Shown here: positions 1 to 6,655 of the stretch, in pieces
Layout of the letters: each line of letters starts with the position of its first letter
Numbering within the stretch: position 1 is the first letter of the stretch
Assembly: GCA_028694545.1 (NCBI GenBank)
Contig: JAQVKV010000060.1
Span: forward strand, 1-8,431
Length of the DNA stretch: 8,431 bases
Origin: Zavarzinia sp.
GTDB taxonomy: Bacteria > Pseudomonadota > Alphaproteobacteria > Zavarziniales > Zavarziniaceae
Direction: 5' to 3'
Translations under genes and position numbers: made by a program
Notes under the pieces: generated by a model
The model's database searches: none
Told to the model about the DNA's origin: nothing
Seen by the model: only the letters and a program-made list of their open reading frames with translations

Positions 1-1056
1 CAGCTTGCCGTCGAGGATCCACACCCTGTGCTTCTCGAAGCGGATGGCGTCCGGATTGGTGAAATGTGGGCCCAGCACCTGGTCGCTGGTCAGGTGCGGC
101 ACATTGTTGTTGTTGTAGGGGACATACATCTCCTTCTTGCCGACGATGGTCCACTCGTAGCGTTCCATCCCCTTGCCCGAATTGAAGACCTGGAGTTCGT
201 CGTAATTCATCAGGCCCATGGTGCTGGGGTTCGGGTTGTCGCAGCAGATGTTGGGCGCCTTGCGCACCCGGCGCTGGCCGACCTGGTAGCTCCAGACCTG
301 GGGATCGTCCATCAGGTTCGTCGGCACCCAGGCCAGGATGCCCTCGCCATTCCGCGAGGCGGGCGCCTCGTATTCGACGAAGGATTTCAGGTAGTAGCCG
401 CCGTAGGTCTCGAGCGATCCCTTCGGGTCGTAATAGGGGTAGAGATTGACCACCGTCGCCGTGGCGGCCAGGGCGGGCTTGCCGTCCGTATCCACGATGA
501 AGCCGGGCCGGATATAACGCATGATGTGGCCTTCGTAGCGGGCCAGCACGTTCTGGATCATTTCCCCGCCGTCCCGGGGGATCGGGAAGGGGGGCGCGCC
601 ATAGGCATTGGTGAAGCCGAAGCCGCATCCCTTCTCGACGCAGCGGGCGTCGGTCGCGTTGCGGAAGGCCCAGTCGTAGACGAATTGCGGCGCGGCGGCC
701 GTGCGCTTGGTCGGGTAGACGTCGATGCGGAAGTCGGGATAGCGCTCGAAGAGAACGCCGAAACCCTGGAAGAGCTGGTCCTTGTATTCGGCGTAATTGG
801 CGGCGGTGATGCTGAAGAGCTTCTGTTCGCCCGCGAAATAGTCCGGCCGCGTGGTGCCCGGGGTCCATTTGGGATCGATGGTGGTGAGCCCGCCGGTCCA
901 GGCCGGGATGGAACCGTCCGCGTTGCCGGCCCGCTCGCCACCGAGGGGGGTCAGTGTAGTACGCAGCGTTGCCGCCTCTTCCGGCGAGGCGGCGCCGGCG
1001 GGGGCACTCGCGAGGCCGAGCAAAAGCAGGGTCGGCAACAACAGGATCTTCCGCAT
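1..1056 (-). CDS. DUF1329-family exported protein (partial, C-terminus beyond left edge)
   Basis: 352 codons are visible with no stop, so the C-terminus lies beyond the window; the family is usually around 450 residues. The start is the ATG at 1056-1054, preceded by a strong AGGGAGGA ribosome binding site six bases away. Residues 1-22 form a signal peptide: MRK, then a leucine-rich core, ending in PAGA, which suggests export by Sec to the periplasm. No lipobox cysteine is seen. Residues 35-54 carry the family signature LTPLGGERAGNADGSIPAWT, the main reason for the DUF1329 (PF07044) call. The rest is rich in Tyr, Trp, Pro and Asn. Four cysteines (139, 144, 271, 272) could form disulfides. Family members have a LolB-like assignment and are often encoded near DUF1302 outer-membrane proteins and RND exporters; any such partner would lie further left and is not visible. 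The molecular function is unknown. Confidence 0.88.
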   Translation of the reverse strand, partial: MRKILLLPTLLLLGLASAPAGAASPEEAATLRTTLTPLGGERAGNADGSIPAWTGGLTTIDPKWTPGTTRPDYFAGEQKLFSITAANYAEYKDQLFQGFGVLFERYPDFRIDVYPTKRTAAAPQFVYDWAFRNATDARCVEKGCGFGFTNAYGAPPFPIPRDGGEMIQNVLARYEGHIMRYIRPGFIVDTDGKPALAATATVVNLYPYYDPKGSLETYGGYYLKSFVEYEAPASRNGEGILAWVPTNLMDDPQVWSYQVGQRRVRKAPNICCDNPNPSTMGLMNYDELQVFNSGKGMERYEWTIVGKKEMYVPYNNNNVPHLTSDQVLGPHFTNPDAIRFEKHRVWILDGKL

Positions 1057-1365
1057 GGTGGTTCCTCCCTATGGACTCGTTATGGTTTTTGTGGGCAAGG
1101 CTTCGCCGCATGAATCCCCGATAGATGAAGGAAATTCATTTTGCGGGCGCCGATACCGTCGGCGAGGTGCGATTCAGGATCGCCCCGCTCTATCCCTGGA
1201 TTTGCTGTACATGTCCCTGCCCTTGATTTTGCTTATTTTTGTCGCCAGTTAGCTGGCTTTCTCAAAGGCTAACATCGCGGGCTATGCACATTAAGTTCCT
1301 TGCGGCGAACACATTGTTTCCGCAGGAAGGCTAATGGGGCGGCATTGAGGGTTGTGCTGAAACAG
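1057..1365. other. 309-bp gap between olsB and the DUF1329 gene, with short inverted repeats
   Basis: I see no convincing gene here. The stretch is the leader of the minus-strand DUF1329 gene and the tail of olsB. It is more AT-rich than the flanking genes. It holds four short inverted repeats: ATGAA-GGAAA-TTCAT (1125-1139), CGCCGA-TACCG-TCGGCG (1148-1164), GCCAG-TTAG-CTGGC (1244-1257), and a longer imperfect stem at 1296-1328. A minus-strand TTGAGA (1265-1260) lies just upstream of the 1244-1257 repeat, but no good -10 sits at the right distance, so I assign no promoter. No run of T follows any stem in either direction. Confidence 0.6.
1296..1328. repeat. Imperfect inverted repeat downstream of olsB
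   Basis: The arms TTCC-T-TGCGG (1296-1305) and CCGCA-GGAA (1320-1328) pair over nine base pairs with one bulged T and a 14-base loop. It lies about 40 bp past the olsB stop, where a transcript end would be expected. No U-tract follows on the minus strand, so it is not a classical intrinsic terminator. It could be an RNA 3'-end stabiliser or a protein site for the DUF1329 promoter. Confidence 0.4.
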
Positions 1366-2223
1366 TCAGTCGGTGCCGTGCTCGCCCTTCTGGTAGCGTG
1401 CGATATAGCGCTCTGTCAGCGTGTCGCAGGGCACCATGATGAAACAATCGACCGTCTTGAATTCCTGGTCGATCACGGCGCCTTCGCCGACGTAGCCGCC
1501 CAGGCGCAGATAGCCCTTGATCAGGGGCGGCAGGGTGCGCAGGCCGTCGCGCGGGCTGATCGCCGTCTTCGGCAGCCGGTCCATCGAGACGAAACGCTCG
1601 GGCAAGGCGCGCACACGCCGCTCCGGCGGGGCCAGATGGTTGTGGTGCAGGTAGGACAAAGGCACGGCGAGGGCATCCGGATCGGTGCCGGGCAGACTGC
1701 CGCAGCCGAACATCAGGCTGATCTTGTGCTCGACGATATAGCCGGCGATCGCCCGCCAGAGCATCTGGATGACCGCGTTCGAGCGGTATTCCTGGGCGAC
1801 GCAAGAGCGCCCGAGTTCGAGGAAATTGTCGTCCGGCTTGCGCCCGCGTTCGAGCACCGAGAGGTCGAATTCGCTGGCCGAATAGAAGCCGCCGTGTTCA
1901 CGCGCCACTTCCTCGCGCAGCAGGCGGTAGGTGCCGACCACCGCCGGCCGCCCGTCCGTCTCCACGCTGTGATCAAAGACGAGAAGGTGATCGCACAGGG
2001 GATCGAAGCGGTCGAAATCGCGTTGTTCCGCGGCGGCGGCCGGGCTCGGCGTCGCCCCCATCTCGTCGTAGAAGACACGGTAGCGCAGGCGCTGCGCCGC
2101 CAGCAGCTCGGTCTCGCCGCGGGCGAGTCGGACTTCCAGTTCGTCGAAATTGATCACGCGGCGGGCGGGCTGGGCTTCGCCCGGGCCGTCTTCGGTCTTC
2201 GCGTTGTTCAGGGCCACGATCAT
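1366..2223 (-). CDS. olsB: L-ornithine N-alpha-acyltransferase OlsB
   Basis: OlsB transfers a 3-hydroxyacyl chain from acyl carrier protein to the alpha-amino group of ornithine, making lyso-ornithine lipid, the first step of ornithine lipid synthesis at the cytoplasmic membrane. The 285-residue length fits the family. GNAT-type (Acetyltransf_5) features are the N-terminal AAQRLRYRVFYDEMGA (42-57), VGTYRLL (96-102), ELGRSCVAQEYR (136-147), and the C-terminal stretch from PPLIKGYLRLGGYVG (232) to DCFIMV (259-264). OlsA, which adds the second acyl chain, often sits next to olsB in alphaproteobacteria but is absent from this window. The AGTAGG ribosome binding site touches the ATG at 2223; the GTG two codons in (2217-2215) has better spacing and may be the true start. 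Ornithine lipids contain no phosphorus, and in rhizobia olsB is induced by phosphate limitation. A less likely alternative is another hemolysin-like GNAT acyltransferase. Confidence 0.87.
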   Translation of the reverse strand: MIVALNNAKTEDGPGEAQPARRVINFDELEVRLARGETELLAAQRLRYRVFYDEMGATPSPAAAAEQRDFDRFDPLCDHLLVFDHSVETDGRPAVVGTYRLLREEVAREHGGFYSASEFDLSVLERGRKPDDNFLELGRSCVAQEYRSNAVIQMLWRAIAGYIVEHKISLMFGCGSLPGTDPDALAVPLSYLHHNHLAPPERRVRALPERFVSMDRLPKTAISPRDGLRTLPPLIKGYLRLGGYVGEGAVIDQEFKTVDCFIMVPCDTLTERYIARYQKGEHGTD

Positions 2224-2330
2224 CCTACTTCATGTGCGGGCCGGCGTCGCCTTCGGGCGCAGCGCTGGAACGGCCGCAGGGCGTGTCCCCTCCATCCCCT
2301 GGCCGGAATGCTGACGGAACACCTGATTAC

Positions 2331-2358
2331 CTTATCCTTGGCGGGCCATCGCGGTCAA
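2331..2358 (-). promoter_or_regulatory. Candidate sigma70-type promoter for olsB
   Basis: On the minus strand a -35-like TTGACC (2358-2353) and a -10-like GATAAG (2336-2331) are separated by 16 bp. The -35 overlaps the ampG stop codon. Transcription would start near 2323, giving a leader of about 100 nt before olsB. This is a match by eye only. Confidence 0.3.
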
Positions 2359-2363
2359 ACCGC
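2351..2363. repeat. Short hairpin overlapping the ampG stop codon
   Basis: GCGGT-CAA-ACCGC forms a perfect 5-bp stem with a 3-base loop. It contains the ampG TGA (2357-2355) and most of the proposed olsB -35 box. No U-tract follows, so it is not a convincing terminator. Confidence 0.35.
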
Positions 2364-4025
2364 CTTGGTTCCCCGCTGTTGCCGGCGGGCGACCACAAGG
2401 CAGAGCGCGACGGCCACGAGTCCAATCACCACTGAATACAGGAAGAATGTTACATATCCAGCACCAAGGGCGGCGGTCGATGTTCCCACCTTGGCGGCAC
2501 CTTCGGCGAAGGCTTGCGCCGGCAGGCGCCCAAACAGCGGCAAAAGGGGCGCGGCGAAGCCCCCGTCCGCCGCCGCCCGCGCCGCCCCTTCGACAATGCG
2601 CCCGGATTGCGAGGCGATCAGCTTCCCGGGCAGGGCGTAGAGCGAGGAAAACAGGGCGTATTGGGTCGCTGTGAAGCCGGCGGAGGTCAGGCCCGACATA
2701 TAGGCGATCAGGCAGGTTCCGGCATAGCCGGAAGCGAGATTGTCGATGCCGATGGCGATGAACAGGGCATGAAGCTGCGGTCCCTCCAGCGCCAGCCAGG
2801 CGTAGACGAGGTTGGACACCGGCCCGGCGAAGGCACCAATGGTGAGCGCGCGCAGGATGCCGAGGCGGGCGACGGCCCACCCCCCCAGGAAGACGCCGGC
2901 CATGGTCATGATCATGCCGAAGAGTTTCCGCACCTCGGCCACTTCGGTCTTGGTGAAGCCGAGGTCGAGGTAGAACGGATTCATGATGTTCAGCACGAAA
3001 TCCGACAGGCGATAGACGCAGATCAGCAGGAGGATCGGCACCGCCAGTCCGCCGAACGAACGAAAGAAGGCGCCCAGCGGCGCGCCGAAGGCCCGCGCCA
3101 GCGCCAGCCCCGGTCGCGTTGCCCGCCCGGGCAGGGGCCAGCAGGCCAGCACGATGAGCAGCAGGCCGAGAACCACGGCCCCGACCTGCAGGAAGACGCC
3201 CAGAGGCGGCTGGCGCCAGATCGGCGCAAGCCCCAGCGCGTCGTCGGAAAAGGTGAGCCAGGTCAGGGTGAAGGGATCGCCCGAGAGCCCGGCGCCGACG
3301 ATGAGCGCGGCCCCGACGAGGACGAGGGCGCGCAGGACCCATTCCCCGGCTTCCGCCAGCGGTCGGGCCGGCGGCCCGGGCGGGCGTGCCGGAACGGGCC
3401 GGGCAATCTCGGCCGGGGCCAGCAGCACGGCACCGATGCCGACGGCCATCAGGCAGCCCATGGCGGCATAGGAGAAATTCCAGTTCACCGCCTCGGCCAG
3501 GGCCAGCGAGGCGCCGCCGGCGACGAGGCCGGCGATGCGATAGCCCCATTGATAGGCGGCGGCCATGGCGCCCTGCCGGCTGTCATCCGCCGCCTCGATC
3601 CGCCAGGCGTCGATGACGATGTCCTGCGTCGCCCCGGAAAAGCCGACGAAGACGGCGAAGGCGGCGGTCAGACCGAGATCCACCGCGGGCGAGCCCCCGG
3701 CGATCAGCAACAATCCGGCCGTGATCGCCAGTTGCGCGACCAGCATCCACGAGCGCCGGTGGCCCAGCCGCCGGGTCAGCCCCGGCACGTCGAAGCGATC
3801 GACCAGCGGCGCCCACAGGAATTTGGCCGAATAGGCGAGCGTCGCAAGGCTGAAGAAGCCGATGACGGAAAGGGAGACGCCATCGTCCCGCAGCCAGGCG
3901 GACAACGTATCGAAGACAAGGAGATTGGGCAGGCCGGCGGAAAAGCCGAGCGCGAGCATGACCAGGGTGCGCCGTTCCAGATAGACGGCGAGACCTTTCG
4001 CCTGTGCCGCTTTGCTGTCGCTCAT
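2355..4025 (-). CDS. ampG: AmpG-like muropeptide permease (MFS)
   Basis: AmpG is a proton-driven inner-membrane importer of N-acetylglucosamine-1,6-anhydro-N-acetylmuramyl peptides released by lytic transglycosylases. It feeds peptidoglycan recycling and, where present, AmpR/AmpC beta-lactamase induction. The 556 residues are dominated by hydrophobic segments in the 12-14-helix AmpG pattern. Family hallmarks are LGFSAGLPNLLVFDTLSAWL (26-45), KFLWAPLVDRF (68-78), QDIVIDAWRIE (134-144), followed by a conserved-looking GYRIAGLVAGG (161-171), and in the C-terminal half FTATQYALFSSLYALPGKL (451-469). It is longer than E. coli AmpG (about 490 residues); a Pro/Arg-rich loop (207-223) and a hydrophilic loop (247-273) account for part of this. 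The ATG at 4025 follows a GGGGA-type ribosome binding site. It is co-oriented with olsB across a 131-bp gap. No ampD, nagZ, ampR or ampC is nearby. A related MFS transporter with another substrate cannot be excluded. Confidence 0.88.
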   Translation of the reverse strand: MSDSKAAQAKGLAVYLERRTLVMLALGFSAGLPNLLVFDTLSAWLRDDGVSLSVIGFFSLATLAYSAKFLWAPLVDRFDVPGLTRRLGHRRSWMLVAQLAITAGLLLIAGGSPAVDLGLTAAFAVFVGFSGATQDIVIDAWRIEAADDSRQGAMAAAYQWGYRIAGLVAGGASLALAEAVNWNFSYAAMGCLMAVGIGAVLLAPAEIARPVPARPPGPPARPLAEAGEWVLRALVLVGAALIVGAGLSGDPFTLTWLTFSDDALGLAPIWRQPPLGVFLQVGAVVLGLLLIVLACWPLPGRATRPGLALARAFGAPLGAFFRSFGGLAVPILLLICVYRLSDFVLNIMNPFYLDLGFTKTEVAEVRKLFGMIMTMAGVFLGGWAVARLGILRALTIGAFAGPVSNLVYAWLALEGPQLHALFIAIGIDNLASGYAGTCLIAYMSGLTSAGFTATQYALFSSLYALPGKLIASQSGRIVEGAARAAADGGFAAPLLPLFGRLPAQAFAEGAAKVGTSTAALGAGYVTFFLYSVVIGLVAVALCLVVARRQQRGTKAV

Positions 4026-4085
4026 GAGTCCCCGTCCGATTCGCGCTCTCCCATCCTGACCTCTAGGCCCGCGCCGACGCGAGGA

Positions 4086-4100
4086 CTTCGTGCATCGAAG
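4086..4100. repeat. Perfect 15-bp inverted repeat in the ampG/rmuC intergenic region
   Basis: CTTCG-TGCAT-CGAAG is a perfect inverted repeat with a five-base centre, followed directly by a G-rich run (4099-4111). It lies 61 bp upstream of the ampG start and about 180 bp upstream of rmuC, where an operator could act. The arms are short, so chance is possible. Confidence 0.35.
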
Positions 4101-4155
4101 GGGGGGCGGGGCTAGACTCGCCGGACGAAGGCGAATCCGCGGATGCCGCCATGCA

Positions 4156-4236
4156 CGTCATCCCGGCGAAAGCCGGGATCTCCGGACAAGGAGGGCGCCC
4201 TTCCGTCGGAAGGTCCCCGCCTGCGCCGGGACGACG
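4156..4236. repeat. 81-bp bilateral palindromic intergenic repeat (VIPAKAGI-type)
   Basis: Two 27-bp arms (4156-4182 and 4210-4236) are inverted copies matching at 21 of 27 positions. The left arm itself folds into an 8-bp stem, ATCCCGGC-GAAA-GCCGGGAT (4160-4179), with a GNRA-type tetraloop. The right arm forms a similar imperfect stem (4213-4232). The centre holds AGGGCGCCCT and CCTTCC-GTC-GGAAGG (4199-4213). Translated inward the arms read VIPAKAGI and VVPAQAGT, a sequence commonly seen where this dispersed proteobacterial repeat is mistranslated as protein. The element ends about 40 bp before the rmuC start and is likely transcribed in the rmuC leader, where it would form strong RNA structure. 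It is probably non-coding and present in many genomic copies. Confidence 0.8.
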
Positions 4237-4277
4237 ACTTGGGGCCACGGGAACGAAGCGAGCCGGAAGACGAGACG

Positions 4278-5759
4278 ATGGCGGGTGGTGAGTTGATGAT
4301 TCTGGCCGGGTTGGCGCTGGGCGTCGCGATCGGTGCCCTGCTTGCCTATCTGGCCTTGAAGGGTGGCGTCGCCAGGGCCGGGGCGGAAGGGGCGGCCGAA
4401 CGGGCGACGCTGGGCGAGCGGGCCCGGGCGCTGGCCGAGGAAAAGGCCGCGCTCATGGCCGATATGGCGAGCCTTGGCGAATTGCACCGCGAGGATCAGG
4501 AGGCGCTGGTGCGCCTGAACCGTCAGGAGGCGGAGAAGGCCCGCGCCCTCGAGGCCGCGAGCGAGCGGGTGGAGGCGCTGCGCGCGGAGCTGGCCCAGAT
4601 GGCCGCCGCCCTCGAAAAGGCCAATGGCGAGGCCGCGTCGCGCCGGGCCGAAGTGGCCGAGCTGCGCACCCGTCTGGACGGCGAGAGGGCGCAGGCGGCG
4701 GAAAAGCTCGCCCTGCTGGATCAGGCGCGGGAGGCCCTGTCGAACCAGTTCAAGGCGCTGGCCAACGACATTCTGGAAGAGAAGTCGAAACGCTTCGCCG
4801 AACAGAATCAGACCAGCCTCGGCCAATTGCTGGAGCCGTTGAAGACCCGGCTCAACGAATTTCAGGGCAAGGTCGAGGAAGTCTATGTCCAGGAGGGCAA
4901 GGACCGCAGCGCGCTGGCCGAACAGGTGCGCCAGTTGATGGAGCTGAACCAGGCGCTGGGCAAGGAGGCGAAGAACCTGACCCAGGCCCTGAAGGGCTCC
5001 AGCAAGACCCAGGGCAATTGGGGCGAATTGGTGCTGGAGAGGGTGCTGGAGGCGTCCGGCTTGCGCAAGGGCGAGGAATACGACGTTCAGGAAAGCCATA
5101 CGCGCGAGGACGGCACCCGCGCCCAGCCCGACGTGATCATCCGTCTGCCCGAGGGGCGGACTCTTGTGGTCGATGCCAAGGTCTCGCTCAACGCCTATGA
5201 GGATTTCGCCACCGCCGAGCAGGAGGAGGCACGGGCCAGCGCCGTTCGGCGCCACCTCGATTCCGTGCGCGGCCATATCAAGGGCCTGTCGGCGCGGAAC
5301 TATCAGGATCTCTATGGTCTGAAATCCCTCGACTTCGTGCTGATGTTCGTGCCGATCGAACCCGCCTTCATGCTGGCCGTCACCCAGGATCGGGACCTGT
5401 TCATGGAGGCCTGGGGACGGAACGTGTTGCTGGTCAGCCCGTCCACCCTGCTGTTCGTGGTGCGTACCGTCGCACATCTCTGGCGCCAGGAAGCGCAGAG
5501 CCGCAACGCGCAGGACATCGCCAAACGCGGCGCCGAACTCTACGATCGCCTGTCCGCCTTCGTCGCCGATCTGGAAAAGGTGGGCGAGCGGTTGGACCAG
5601 GCCCAGCAGAGCTTCACGGCGGCGCGGGACAAGCTCTCGCGCAACCGGGGCAACGTCATCCGTCAGGCCGAAATGCTGAAGGAGCTCGGCGTGAAGCCCG
5701 GCAAGGCGCTGCCGGCAGGGCTTGTCGAGCTTGCCTTCGATGACGGCGGGGGCGAGTGA
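4278..5759 (+). CDS. rmuC: DNA recombination protein RmuC
   Basis: RmuC was found in E. coli as a factor limiting DNA inversion at short inverted repeats; its fold is predicted to be nuclease-like. From ATG 4278 the protein is 493 residues, close to E. coli RmuC (about 475). Residues 7-27 form one N-terminal membrane anchor. Residues about 31-235 are a long Ala/Glu/Arg-rich coiled coil. The conserved domain begins near GNWGELVLERVLEASGL (246-262) and contains PDV (284-286) and VVDAKVSL (297-304), where D285 and D299-A-K301 fit a PD-(D/E)XK-type site. LMFVPIEPAFMLA (355-367) and VLLVSPSTLLFVVRTVA (383-399) are also typical. The frame is open back to 4143, but that part translates the palindromic repeat, so the start is placed after it. 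A GGAAG ribosome binding site lies upstream; ATG 4296 is an alternative. The stop abuts the pstB stop. Confidence 0.92.
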   Translation: MAGGELMILAGLALGVAIGALLAYLALKGGVARAGAEGAAERATLGERARALAEEKAALMADMASLGELHREDQEALVRLNRQEAEKARALEAASERVEALRAELAQMAAALEKANGEAASRRAEVAELRTRLDGERAQAAEKLALLDQAREALSNQFKALANDILEEKSKRFAEQNQTSLGQLLEPLKTRLNEFQGKVEEVYVQEGKDRSALAEQVRQLMELNQALGKEAKNLTQALKGSSKTQGNWGELVLERVLEASGLRKGEEYDVQESHTREDGTRAQPDVIIRLPEGRTLVVDAKVSLNAYEDFATAEQEEARASAVRRHLDSVRGHIKGLSARNYQDLYGLKSLDFVLMFVPIEPAFMLAVTQDRDLFMEAWGRNVLLVSPSTLLFVVRTVAHLWRQEAQSRNAQDIAKRGAELYDRLSAFVADLEKVGERLDQAQQSFTAARDKLSRNRGNVIRQAEMLKELGVKPGKALPAGLVELAFDDGGGE

Positions 5760-5762
5760 TCA
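5757..5762. other. Abutting convergent stop codons of rmuC and pstB
   Basis: The rmuC TGA (5757-5759) is followed with no gap by the complement of the pstB TGA (5760-5762), so TGATCA supplies both stops. There is no intergenic space and no terminator between the genes. Transcripts from either side must run into the other gene in antisense. Confidence 0.9.
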
Positions 5763-6575
5763 GCCGAAGCGCCCGGTGACGTAATCGGCGCAGAGCCGCG
5801 TCTTCGGGCGGATGAAGATGTCTTCCGTGTCGCCGGCCTCGATCAGTTCGCCGAGGTGGAAATAGGCCGTGCGCTGCGCGACGCGGGCCGCCTGCTGCAT
5901 GTTGTGGGTGATGATGACGATGGCGAGGTGTCGGCGCAGTTCCTCCATCAATTCCTCGACATGGCCGGTGGCGATGGGATCGAGGGCCGAACAGGGCTCG
6001 TCCATCAGCAGGACGTCCGGGTGGGTGGACAAGGCCCGCGCAATGCACAGGCGCTGCTGTTGGCCGCCGGACAGGCTGGTGCCCGGATCGTGCAGGATAT
6101 CCTTCACCTCGTCCCACAGGTTGGCCCGGCGCAGGCAGGCCTCGACATGGGCGTCAGCCTCGGCGTGGCCCGAGACGAGGCCGTGGATACGCGCGCCATA
6201 GGCGACATTTTCGTGGATCGACCAGGGGAAGGGATTGGGCGATTGCGCGACCCAGCCGAAGCGGGCGCGGAAACGGTCCAGCTCGATCCCGGGATCGAAG
6301 ATGTCTTGCCCGTCCAGCAGGATCTCGCCCGTCAGGCGGAAGCCGTCGATGGTCTCGTTGATGCGGTTGAAACTGCGTAGCAAGGTGGATTTGCCGCAGC
6401 CGGAAGGGCCGATGAAGGCCGTCGTCTCCCGGTCGTAGATGTCGATCGTCACGCCGTCGAGTGCCTGCTTCTCGCCGTACCAGGCACTGACGTCGCGGAC
6501 GGTCAGCTTCACGGGGCGCCCGTCGTGGTGGCGGCCGTCCCCGAAGTGGAGGGGGGTATGTCCGATCGCGCTCAT
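5760..6575 (-). CDS. pstB: Phosphate ABC transporter ATP-binding protein PstB
   Basis: PstB is the ATPase of the high-affinity PstSCAB phosphate importer and acts on the cytoplasmic face of the inner membrane. All ABC motifs are intact in 271 residues: Walker [10 protein letters not shown] (56-64), Q-loop Q111 within QSPNPFP, signature LSGGQQQR (168-175), Walker B VLLMDEP (188-194), D-loop SALD (196-199) and H-loop H224 in [23 protein letters not shown] and the C-terminal DYVTGRFG are specific to PstB. The residues around the Q-loop, [11 protein letters not shown], differ from the commoner GMVFQKPNPF. No pstS, pstC, pstA or phoU is in the window: the gene is flanked by rmuC and an unrelated membrane protein gene. 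An in-frame TGA seven codons upstream makes ATG 6575 the first possible ATG, but no clear Shine-Dalgarno precedes it. The substrate is very probably phosphate by homology; which permease it pairs with is unknown. Confidence 0.92.
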   Translation of the reverse strand: MSAIGHTPLHFGDGRHHDGRPVKLTVRDVSAWYGEKQALDGVTIDIYDRETTAFIGPSGCGKSTLLRSFNRINETIDGFRLTGEILLDGQDIFDPGIELDRFRARFGWVAQSPNPFPWSIHENVAYGARIHGLVSGHAEADAHVEACLRRANLWDEVKDILHDPGTSLSGGQQQRLCIARALSTHPDVLLMDEPCSALDPIATGHVEELMEELRRHLAIVIITHNMQQAARVAQRTAYFHLGELIEAGDTEDIFIRPKTRLCADYVTGRFG

Positions 6576-6584
6576 ACGCGCATC

Positions 6585-6597
6585 ATGACCGGATCAT
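6585..6597. repeat. Near-palindrome just upstream of the pstB start
   Basis: ATGACCGGATCAT is palindromic around its central G except for one mismatched pair. It ends 10 bp before the pstB ATG, where a Shine-Dalgarno sequence would be expected but is missing. On the minus strand it also contributes to the tiny overlapping frame ATGATGCGCGTATGA, whose stop overlaps the pstB ATG. Confidence 0.3.
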
Positions 6598-6617
6598 TCG
6601 TCCTGTCATTGCGCGAG

Positions 6618-6655
6618 ATCATACTTATTTCTGTAACATTACATGTTTGTTACAC
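6618..6655 (-). promoter_or_regulatory. Pho-box-like promoter for pstB
   Basis: On the minus strand GTGTAAC-AAAC-ATGTAAT (6655-6638) has two TGTAA half-sites exactly 11 bp apart, the spacing of the PhoB box (CTGTCAT-N4-CTGTCAT). By my count it matches that consensus at 9 of 14 half-site positions. A -10-like TATGAT (6623-6618) follows after 14 bp, placing a start near 6611. The stretch is strikingly AT-rich for this window. The same bases also form the inverted repeat TGTAAC-N11-GTTACA (6632-6654), so another dimeric regulator is possible. The site overlaps the stop codon of the upstream gene. Confidence 0.45.

Noticed and set aside
28..1113. Long plus-strand open frame opposite the DUF1329 gene
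   Set aside because: The opposite strand encodes a clear signal peptide, family motif and strong ribosome binding site; the plus-strand translation is low-complexity and typical of GC-rich antisense.
1296..1328. Intrinsic terminator for olsB
   Set aside because: The stem is imperfect with a 14-base loop and no U-tract follows.
1300..2640. 446-codon plus-strand open frame across olsB
   Set aside because: It is antisense to a recognisable OlsB and its translation resembles no family; a GC-rich shadow.
2514..4115. 533-codon plus-strand open frame across ampG
   Set aside because: Highly charged Gly/Arg/Gln-rich antisense of a membrane protein gene; the minus strand has AmpG motifs.
4143..4277. 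N-terminal extension of RmuC from an upstream ATG
   Set aside because: This segment translates the palindromic repeat and has no RmuC character; the membrane anchor begins just after ATG 4278.
4026..4277. tRNA or CRISPR repeat in the intergenic region
   Set aside because: No cloverleaf elements and only one inverted-repeat pair; the structure fits a dispersed palindromic element.
6603..6609. Perfect CTGTCAT Pho half-site on the plus strand
   Set aside because: No second half-site at 11-bp spacing on either side, and the orientation points away from pstB.
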